Of a DNA stretch of 49,663 nt, positions 8,379-14,598 are shown one piece after another. The stretch's first letter is position 1. Each line of letters starts with the position of its first letter. Below the pieces are notes generated by a model. It saw only the letters and a list, made by a program, of their open reading frames with translations, did not search any database and was not told where the DNA came from. Made by a program: the position numbers and the translations under genes. The stretch spans positions 1-49,663 of IMG/VR virus record IMGVR_UViG_3300025154_000140; one strand, written 5' to 3'. This stretch comes from a virus.

Positions 8379-9631
8379 TGAGCGAAATCACAATCACCCT
8401 GAACACAACAACAAAGACCGGCCGGGCTTCGGGAATAGCTGTACTACTCGATACGGTCGAGCTTACGCTTTCAGAAATAGGGGATAATGAAGCGGCAAGT
8501 ATTTATGCTTTTGTGCAGTTTCGCGGAGTAACATACGCCGGTTGCCAGTTTGCGGCGGTTGATGGAGATTTGACAAAAGCAATCGGAACGATGTCGCTGA
8601 ATACTGCTACTCTCAAAGCTGCGTTCTCCAATATTCATCCGGACGGCGTGAGGTGTTTTCCGTTGACAGTTATCAACACAGCAAGCGGAAACTCCACTGT
8701 TTGCGTTTGTGATTTCAATATTCGAAATAATCCGGCGACACCGCCGAGTACTGCGGACGAAATAGAAGAAACTTGGCTCCATACTCATGGCAATCTTGCA
8801 ATTCTAAGTGAAATTCTGGATGCCGGAAGCGGAAATATAATTACAGCTGAAGAACGAGCAAATCTTGCCGCTCTCTTGACGCATGGACATACAGTAAGTG
8901 CGATTTCAGACTTTGATGATGAGGTTTCAAACAATACTGACGTGGCCGCAAATACAGATACAAGACATGGACATGTCAATTTTTCACTGCTAGAAACTTA
9001 TGAGCAAACGGAGGCTAACCTGGCCGACGCGGTTACAAAAAAACACGAACACGTTAATTTTTCATTGTTGGAGACATACGAACAGACAGAAGCCAATCTT
9101 GCAGATGCAGTTTCTAAAAAACATGAACACACAAATTCAGCTCCATTGGATAAGATTACAGAAGATGCAGTAACCGGACTGCCGCTTTATGATGGCAATT
9201 CAATCGGAGGGACTGGTAATGTTCGCGCCCCGGTCGAATTGCCATCAGGTAATATTCCGATCTTTGACGATGAAACCGGGGAGCTGCTTGCGGATTCGGG
9301 ATTCGGTAAGGTAGCTCAAGTAACAATTACAGATGACACCACGACAAGCATAAGCCTCGGACTTGTCGCCACATACAGGGCATTCAAGCTTGAATACGTA
9401 CTTGACGATGGAACAAATTATCGCAAAGGAGTGCTTGATATTATTCACGATGGAACAAGCGCAACTCTTGCGCCTGGAGCTTACGTGGACTCCGGCACAA
9501 TAACTGGTATAAGTTTTGATGCGGATATTGATTCCGGAAATGTACGCTTACTCGCTATTGCTGCAAGTGTTGGGAGTAATTTTAAAATGGTTTATCGAAT
9601 CGTCAATGTTTTACCAGTATCAACATCATAA
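8378..9631 (+). CDS. Tail fibre / baseplate-like protein with a tandem repeat
   Basis: The 417-residue protein has a beta-rich N-terminal domain (about 1-125) with a TITLNTTTKTGRASG start, a linker with histidine-punctuated repeats (about 135-255, THGN, THGH, RHGH, KHEH), two near-identical 26-residue units from about residue 199, and a C-terminal beta domain (TITDDTTTSISLGLVATY). Such His-punctuated repeats are common in trimeric phage fibres. The start overlaps the previous stop in TGATG, two bases into a TTGATG. It probably forms part of the adsorption apparatus. The receptor is unknown. Confidence 0.65.
   Translation: MSEITITLNTTTKTGRASGIAVLLDTVELTLSEIGDNEAASIYAFVQFRGVTYAGCQFAAVDGDLTKAIGTMSLNTATLKAAFSNIHPDGVRCFPLTVINTASGNSTVCVCDFNIRNNPATPPSTADEIEETWLHTHGNLAILSEILDAGSGNIITAEERANLAALLTHGHTVSAISDFDDEVSNNTDVAANTDTRHGHVNFSLLETYEQTEANLADAVTKKHEHVNFSLLETYEQTEANLADAVSKKHEHTNSAPLDKITEDAVTGLPLYDGNSIGGTGNVRAPVELPSGNIPIFDDETGELLADSGFGKVAQVTITDDTTTSISLGLVATYRAFKLEYVLDDGTNYRKGVLDIIHDGTSATLAPGAYVDSGTITGISFDADIDSGNVRLLAIAASVGSNFKMVYRIVNVLPVSTS
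8972..9127 (+). repeat. Tandem 26-residue protein repeat with diverged codons
   Basis: Units at 8972-9049 and 9050-9127 encode the same 26 residues (starting HVNFSLLETYEQTEANLADA) except one Thr/Ser change. Codon by codon, only 7 of 26 are identical, 18 differ synonymously and 1 changes the residue. Confidence 0.9.
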
Positions 9632-9642
9632 AAGAGGAAAAT

Positions 9643-10497
9643 ATGAAGAATAGATTTTTAGCAGGAATTTTCATTGGACTTACAATTCTCGGTATAGCCG
9701 CAACCGTCCCTCTTGTATACGAAAATCTTGACATTAAAACCGTCCTGAGAGTCGATACAATCAGCAAATATCTGAATGCCAGTGGCGTCTATGTCGAGAG
9801 TGTTCAGATGCTCAACAATACAATTCGCGCAAGTGCGTTTTATAAGGGCGATATTGAAATTGGATCAGGCGCTGGCTCCGGCGACATGACTGCGGCAGTC
9901 TATGACCCTACGAGCAAGGCCGCAGATGCGTTCGATATGGATAACATGTCTGAGGGTTCAACTAATCTGATTTTGACAGGTACAGAAAGGACGAATATAT
10001 CCACAGCGACAAGCCATGCTTCCAGCACATCAAATCCTCATTCGGTTACGGCCTCGCAAGCGGGGGCTATTACTTCGCCAATATATATAAATATGCTGAC
10101 GAAGGTTCCCGATGCAATCGGCGCTGGTACGTGGGATGTCGTCATACAAACTACTCACTTCTATAATGGCTCCTTCCGAAATACGCTAGCGGCGGCAGAC
10201 GGCGACAATTTTACAGTCAATTTTTCGTGTCCGGCAGGGACATATAGGTTTGATATTAACATCATAAAAAACACGAATGCGGCTAAACTCGACATGTTTG
10301 TTGATGCCGCAAAAATCCTTGATGCTGGCGATTATTATGCAGCCGTAGCATCGGCGATAGAAATTACGTCAATTACCGGCGTAGCGTTGACAGCAGGATC
10401 TCACACGTTAAAATTCGCGATAAATGGCAAAAACGCTTCCTCCAGTGCCTACATCATAAATATGAGCGCAATCCAAATTACAAGAACGGGGGATTAA
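9643..10497 (+). CDS. Tail fibre-like protein with N-terminal hydrophobic segment
   Basis: The 284-residue protein starts with a basic N-terminus and a hydrophobic helix (about residues 5-25, FLAGIFIGLTILGIAATV), which could be a signal anchor. It then has a phage-fibre linker with a DMTAAVYDPTSKAADAFDMDN segment and an NPHSVTASQAGA motif typical of tail fibres. The C-terminal half (about 150-284) is beta-rich and ends near SAIQITRTGD, resembling trimeric receptor-binding heads. A hydrophobic N-terminus is unusual for a fibre. It is linked to the flanking genes by short spacers. Confidence 0.6.
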   Translation: MKNRFLAGIFIGLTILGIAATVPLVYENLDIKTVLRVDTISKYLNASGVYVESVQMLNNTIRASAFYKGDIEIGSGAGSGDMTAAVYDPTSKAADAFDMDNMSEGSTNLILTGTERTNISTATSHASSTSNPHSVTASQAGAITSPIYINMLTKVPDAIGAGTWDVVIQTTHFYNGSFRNTLAAADGDNFTVNFSCPAGTYRFDINIIKNTNAAKLDMFVDAAKILDAGDYYAAVASAIEITSITGVALTAGSHTLKFAINGKNASSSAYIINMSAIQITRTGD

Positions 10498-10499
10498 TT

Positions 10500-10769
10500 A
10501 TGAAAAAAACAGCGTATCAGTCTGACGGTAACGGCGGCGTTATAGCGGTTGAAATTGAGGTTGATGAAAAAACTTTCATATCAAAACTTGTTTTGACAGA
10601 TCGTCTAATTGCGCTCGGCAAACTCTCTGATGCTTTGAACGCTCTCAACTCTGATACTGTTAAGAAAGCTCGGTGGGACGCGTCTACGGAAATAGCCATC
10701 GACGATGCGGACGTTATCGCAGTTTTGACCGCGATAGGAATAACAAATACATCAACGATTTTATATTGA
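10500..10769 (+). CDS. Small hypothetical tail-associated protein
   Basis: An 89-residue soluble protein following the fibre gene by two bases. It contains a predicted helix around LTDRLIALGKLSDALNALNS and a short C-terminal helix (DADVIAVLTAIGI). Its size and place are like small proteins that accompany fibre genes, but no family is recognised. The ribosome site GGGGG lies inside the end of the fibre gene. Confidence 0.5.
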   Translation: MKKTAYQSDGNGGVIAVEIEVDEKTFISKLVLTDRLIALGKLSDALNALNSDTVKKARWDASTEIAIDDADVIAVLTAIGITNTSTILY

Positions 10770-10779
10770 AGAGCAAGAA

Positions 10780-10995
10780 ATGAAAAACACAAGGATTATC
10801 GCAGGAGCGTTGATTGTCATAGTGATTGCAATGCTCCTTGCCGGGTGCATGAACAAGCATATCGCGCAATGGAAGTACGATACTCAGACGATGCGAATAG
10901 CCGAGGCCTATTACCTTGACGATACGTCAATCAAAATATGGTCTGAAGGGACGGGCAAAACAATTGAGATAAGCCCTACAGTCGTAGGGATGTAA
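10780..10995 (+). CDS. Small lipoprotein
   Basis: A 71-residue protein with a basic start, a hydrophobic helix and a lipobox LLAGC with Cys23, so it would be lipidated by Lgt and cut by Lsp. About 48 residues remain after cleavage, with a beta-like SIKIWSEGTGKTIEIS tail. It precedes a second lipoprotein and the caspase-nuclease-holin cassette, so an outer-membrane spanin role or a superinfection role is possible. No partner inner-membrane spanin is recognised. Confidence 0.6.
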   Translation: MKNTRIIAGALIVIVIAMLLAGCMNKHIAQWKYDTQTMRIAEAYYLDDTSIKIWSEGTGKTIEISPTVVGM

Positions 10996-11020
10996 TAAAC
11001 AAAAAACAGAAAGGATTGGA

Positions 11021-11386
11021 ATGAGACTCGCAATGATCGTAATCGCAATGTTCGGCCTCCTGATAGCCTCCGGCTGTCTGACTACCGAACAGCAGGCACA
11101 GGTAACTTCGACAATCGAATCAGTCGTTGACGCGGCTCTGCCCGTGGCGGCTCAGCTCGGCACAGTGGCGGCACAGGCGTATGTGTCTCAGCAGGTATCC
11201 GAGGGGAATCTTACAACCGAACAGGCTCAGGCTATTAATTCTGCCATTGCCTCGGTCGCTTCGGGCATTACAGCGGCGGTTGTCGGAACCGCGACTGCTG
11301 AAACCGCGAAGGATGTAAAATCCCCGTGGCTTTCAACGTCGGTCAGGAACCGCGTTGTTAATGACGCGCTTTCCCGATTGAAATAA
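11021..11386 (+). CDS. Lipoprotein with Ala-rich helical mature domain
   Basis: The 121-residue protein has a signal peptide ending in a lipobox LIASGC (Cys19). The mature part is Ala/Gln/Thr-rich (TTEQQAQVTSTIESVVDAAL, then ALPVAAQLGTVAAQAYVSQQ), predicted helical, with a basic end (VRNRVVNDALSRLK). Ribosome site GAAAGGA is present. A terminator hairpin follows directly. Position before the holin region suggests envelope disruption (spanin-like) or another cell-envelope role. The sequence itself does not decide. Confidence 0.6.
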   Translation: MRLAMIVIAMFGLLIASGCLTTEQQAQVTSTIESVVDAALPVAAQLGTVAAQAYVSQQVSEGNLTTEQAQAINSAIASVASGITAAVVGTATAETAKDVKSPWLSTSVRNRVVNDALSRLK

Positions 11387-11393
11387 TATTCAT

Positions 11394-11422
11394 GCCCCGG
11401 CTCGGGTGGAGTCGGGGCTTTA
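11394..11422 (+). terminator. Intrinsic terminator before the caspase gene
   Basis: GCCCCGGCTC pairs with GAGTCGGGGC (one G-T pair) around a GGGTG loop at 11394-11418 and is followed by TTTAT. The short T-run makes it a moderate terminator. It separates the lipoprotein genes from the caspase-nuclease-holin genes. Confidence 0.7.
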
Positions 11423-11467
11423 TCGAGAGGGTACAATGGTGAACTCCCGATAAGGAAAGGATGAATT

Positions 11468-12232
11468 ATGAAAAGAATATTGCTGCTTGCCGGGACAAAT
11501 TATACTGGAGAATCTCATAAACTTCGTGGATGTGTACAAGACACTTATAAGCTTTCTTCGAAGTTCGGGAAAATAGGTATTGACGATAGACAGATACTCC
11601 GTGAAGATGATATGAGTAAAAAGAACTGGCTTGATTTGCTTCTCAAAGCCGTTCTTGAAGCACAGCCCGGAGATGAAATATATCACGGGCATTCACACCA
11701 CGGCACATGGTATCCTGACCAGTCCGAAGAAGACGGGCGCGGTGAAGCATGGGTTCCGGATGACTGGAACTATGATACCCAATCACTTATTACAGATGAT
11801 GAAATGGATGAAGTTCTCGCACACCTTCACCCGGAAGCATTTTTTATAGACTGGCCGGATTGCTGTCATGCGTCAGGATCACTTCGTTCAATTGCGTTTG
11901 GAAACGAAATTCCGCGTTTTGTGGTTAACCCCGAACTCCCGGAAGATACGGGAATTGTTCGAATCACAAAGACCGTTCTTCCTCTTTATCGCCACAATGT
12001 CGTACAATTGGCGGCTTGCCGCTCCGATCAGACCAGCGCGGACGCTTTTATCGAAGGGGAATGGTGTGGAGCATTCACGCACTATGCGCTTAAGGCATGG
12101 GACGACGCAGGAAATATTTCGTTCGGCAATCTGATAGACAGAGCCGGAAAACTCCTTTCCAGATTCGGATACAGCCAATGCCCGGAATATGTGGGTTCAG
12201 AGTCAAACATGGAAAGGTTTATGTTGTCATGA
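11468..12232 (+). CDS. Caspase-like cysteine protease (metacaspase / peptidase C14)
   Basis: The 254-residue protein has the caspase p20 layout. It begins ILLLAGTNYTGESHKLRGCVQD, as metacaspases do. The catalytic His region is GDEIYHGHSHHGTW (H78 before G79). An acidic linker with DDEMDEVLAHL leads to the Cys region IDWPDCCHASGS, with C133 (or C132) as nucleophile. One extra Ala splits the usual CHSG. No signal peptide and no fused effector domain are seen, so it is a stand-alone cytoplasmic protease, probably cutting after Arg or Lys. Its stop overlaps the start of an EndoG-like nuclease (ATGA), so both are made together. Ribosome site AAGGAAAGG precedes the start. Confidence 0.85.
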   Translation: MKRILLLAGTNYTGESHKLRGCVQDTYKLSSKFGKIGIDDRQILREDDMSKKNWLDLLLKAVLEAQPGDEIYHGHSHHGTWYPDQSEEDGRGEAWVPDDWNYDTQSLITDDEMDEVLAHLHPEAFFIDWPDCCHASGSLRSIAFGNEIPRFVVNPELPEDTGIVRITKTVLPLYRHNVVQLAACRSDQTSADAFIEGEWCGAFTHYALKAWDDAGNISFGNLIDRAGKLLSRFGYSQCPEYVGSESNMERFMLS

Positions 12233-13377
12233 TAACACGCGGAGACATTGAAGAGCGCAAGCCGTTTCTCCCGGAAATGACCGGGGCGAAAGTAACGAGC
12301 CATGAATTTTACGATGTAGCATTCGACTCTTTTCACAAAGTTCCATTCTGGACTCTTCACCGCGTTACGCCTGGACGAACAATGAAGAAATTTCATAGAG
12401 ATGGAACACCAATCGAAATAGGGCGCGGCTGTGGAAACTTCTGTGCCGATCCGATGATTGTCGAATCACCAGCAGGGAGCGCGTACGCTCTTTCAGGTTA
12501 CGATACCGGACACCTCGTCCCGGCAGAGGCCATGCAATTTGATAAACGGGCGCTTGCTGACAGCTTTTACACCAGCAATGCGTGTCCACAGACGGACGAG
12601 CTTAATTGTGGTCCGTGGCGCACTCTGGAGCATAACGCATTCAAGTCTGCAATGAAGGGTAGGGAGCTTGTCGTCATAGCCGGGGCAATCTTCACGGAAG
12701 GAAAGAGATATTTATCGTCCGGAGTTGCTATCCCTGATGAGTTTTTTAAAGTCGTTGTCTGCCAGAAAGAGGGAATATACGATTGCTGGATTATGACCAA
12801 CTCAGAAAAGCCGATTGTCAAGTTCGTTACGCTGTCGGATATCGAATATCGTGCCGGACTGGTTTTCCCGTTCCGGGATTTCAGGCACGTCCCGGACTTT
12901 ATGACCGCCGCGTCTTCACGTGAACTCCGCGCATTGAACGGAATCAAAATCGAGAATCTTCTCAATGGCGAATACACCATGCTTGAGGATTATATGTGGA
13001 ATCCGCACGATGCAGAATATCCCGATGCAAGAATAAAAATACCGAAAGGATTCACTACCGACTTCGGCAGCGTACCGGGAATCGTTCAGAATGTTTTTCC
13101 GCCTATAGGCACGTTCCGCGATCCGGATTTCTTGGGGCATGACTTGCTGTACGGAACGGAATATTTCGAATGGGAAGGGATTGCGTACAAGATAATCAAA
13201 GAACCTTCTAAAAATCGTGCCGAATGCGACTGGCGATTGCTTGAGTCTCTCAAGGCTGACGGCGATTCATGGTTCTCAAGAAATACTATCTGGAGTGCGG
13301 TGAAAGTCGGCGGCGGCTTCGTGTGGGCAAAACATAATCCGGAATCGATCGAGGCAAACAGGAAACTTTTAAAATAA
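12229..13377 (+). CDS. EndoG-like DNA/RNA non-specific nuclease fused to a DUF1353 domain
   Basis: The 382-residue protein starts in an ATGA overlap with the caspase gene. Residues about 25-230 match the DNA/RNA non-specific endonuclease family (EndoG/Serratia nuclease): FYDVAFDSFHKVP, then DTGH (D92-H95, usually DRGH, with general-base His95), FYTSNACPQ (N117) and NCGPWRTLE (metal-ligand region N126-E134). Residues about 245-350 resemble DUF1353, with IPKGFTTDFGS, the FLGHDLLYGT segment and a conserved DWRLLESL helix. DUF1353 genes are common next to phage lysis or tail genes and have no agreed function. There is no signal peptide. The fusion is unusual. Confidence 0.82.
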   Translation: MITRGDIEERKPFLPEMTGAKVTSHEFYDVAFDSFHKVPFWTLHRVTPGRTMKKFHRDGTPIEIGRGCGNFCADPMIVESPAGSAYALSGYDTGHLVPAEAMQFDKRALADSFYTSNACPQTDELNCGPWRTLEHNAFKSAMKGRELVVIAGAIFTEGKRYLSSGVAIPDEFFKVVVCQKEGIYDCWIMTNSEKPIVKFVTLSDIEYRAGLVFPFRDFRHVPDFMTAASSRELRALNGIKIENLLNGEYTMLEDYMWNPHDAEYPDARIKIPKGFTTDFGSVPGIVQNVFPPIGTFRDPDFLGHDLLYGTEYFEWEGIAYKIIKEPSKNRAECDWRLLESLKADGDSWFSRNTIWSAVKVGGGFVWAKHNPESIEANRKLLK

Positions 13378-13391
13378 AGGGAGTCGGGGAA

Positions 13392-13691
13392 GTGAAGGAC
13401 ATATTTCAAAAAGGAGTTGAATTGCTTCCAGTTGTATCGCTGGCGGTATTCGGAGGACTTACGAGGACACTGGTCGGAAAGAACCTCAAAGAGCGTTACA
13501 ACTGGCGCATTGGCATAACCGAAATGGTGATTGCCGGCTTCGCCGGAGTCGTCCTTCATCTGCTGATGTCAGAATACAATATTTCCGAGGGATATAAATC
13601 TGCGGCAATCGCCCTGTCCGGGTACTCTGCCCGTGAAGTTTTGGGACTACTGCGGACGGGACTGCTTAAAAAGATTTCGGGAGGAAAGTAG
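13392..13691 (+). CDS. Holin-like membrane protein
   Basis: A 99-residue protein starting at GTG, with two or three hydrophobic segments (about residues 10-25 VVSLAVFGGLTRTL, 40-58 EMVIAGFAGVVLHLL, 68-85 AAIALSGYSAREVLGLL) and a basic C-terminus. Size, topology and a position directly after the caspase-nuclease pair fit a phage holin that forms holes in the inner membrane. The AGGGAG site is 8 bases before GTG. The stop overlaps the GTG of the next gene. The exact holin family is not certain. Confidence 0.7.
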   Translation: MKDIFQKGVELLPVVSLAVFGGLTRTLVGKNLKERYNWRIGITEMVIAGFAGVVLHLLMSEYNISEGYKSAAIALSGYSAREVLGLLRTGLLKKISGGK

Positions 13692-13945
13692 TGAAACTGG
13701 TACTGGTAGAGTGGGCTGACTCAAAAAGAATGTCTGACGGATGGATATATAATAATGAAGTGAAGCCGTCTGTCTGTGTAAATAAATCTGTTGGATGGAT
13801 TCTTGAATCTACAAAAGACATTCTTGTCATAGCTCCTCACAGGGGAATAAACGAAGAGACAAATTACGGTGCAATATCAATTCCGAAATGTGCCATAAAA
13901 AGAATTTTTAAGGTGGAAAAGAAGAAGGTCAAAAAGGTAAAATGA
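13691..13945 (+). CDS. Small hypothetical phage protein with CxSVGW-type core
   Basis: An 84-residue protein starting at GTG in a TAGTG overlap, with a GGAGGAAA ribosome site. The core VEWADSKRMSDGWIY, then VNKSVGWILES, ILVIAPHRG and ISIPKCAIKRI, has the pattern of a small family common in phage structural and lysis regions, in which a GW pair is followed by an APH strand and an IP-x-AI end. The C-terminus is very basic (KKKVKKVK). Function is unknown. Confidence 0.6.
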   Translation: MKLVLVEWADSKRMSDGWIYNNEVKPSVCVNKSVGWILESTKDILVIAPHRGINEETNYGAISIPKCAIKRIFKVEKKKVKKVK

Positions 13946-14598
13946 AGCGTTCTGGAACAGTTTATTTTCTTGGAAAGGGCAAAGAATCCTGCGTTTCGTT
14001 CAGTCCGCATGCGCGGGTATGGGCATGTAATGATTGGTATGTTTCCTATCCGAGGGTAAAGCCGGAAAGAGTTTATCAGATTCATACAGAAGAAAAAGAA
14101 TGGAGGCTCCCGGCCGGACGCTATGTAAGATGGAAAAAGAATTGTGAAAAAATCAAAGCTCAAATTGTTGTAAGAACTGACGTAGGAGTAAAAAACCAAC
14201 GCTTCTTTGATAGCGCAAGCGCTCGTAAAGAAATGGGGGAAGATTTTTTTGGAGGGTCATTCAGCTTCATGTTCTATGACGCAATAAAAGAAGGTGTTGC
14301 AAAAATTATTCTCAAGGGTTTTTTGCTTCTTCAACACGGCGAATATGAATGGCAGACACCTGCAATACTGATGAATATCAAAATTGCAAGAGAACACGGA
14401 ATAGACGTTCAATGGACATGGGAAAATGACCGTAAGTCTCAACTTGTTTCGGCGGTTAAAATGTTTGGCAAAGTACGTGAGGTCAAAATGAACTATGGAG
14501 ACGAGGACGAATGTGTCAAGAAGATAGATGTCGTTAAGTCCTGTGGACTTGAAAACCTTAAATCAATAACGGAATTGAATAATGAAACTTCAAATTGA
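13942..14598 (+). CDS. Hypothetical phage protein with Rossmann-like N-terminus
   Basis: A 218-residue protein starting in an ATGA overlap. The N-terminal TVYFLGKGKESCVSFSPHARVWACNDW and a later RVYQIHTEEKEW resemble phage proteins in which a GxGxS turn is followed by a GLND-like segment and an F-x-x-H element, possibly nucleotide or sugar-nucleotide binding. The middle has FGGSFSFMFYDAIKEGVAKIILKG, typical of an alpha/beta fold. The C-terminal 17 bases overlap the next gene. No catalytic set can be named. Confidence 0.55.
   Translation: MKRSGTVYFLGKGKESCVSFSPHARVWACNDWYVSYPRVKPERVYQIHTEEKEWRLPAGRYVRWKKNCEKIKAQIVVRTDVGVKNQRFFDSASARKEMGEDFFGGSFSFMFYDAIKEGVAKIILKGFLLLQHGEYEWQTPAILMNIKIAREHGIDVQWTWENDRKSQLVSAVKMFGKVREVKMNYGDEDECVKKIDVVKSCGLENLKSITELNNETSN

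Noticed and set aside
12097-12228. Longer N-terminus for the nuclease gene, inside the caspase gene
   Set aside because: The ATG at 12229 in the ATGA overlap gives the natural start; the extra residues are basic and unlike the family.
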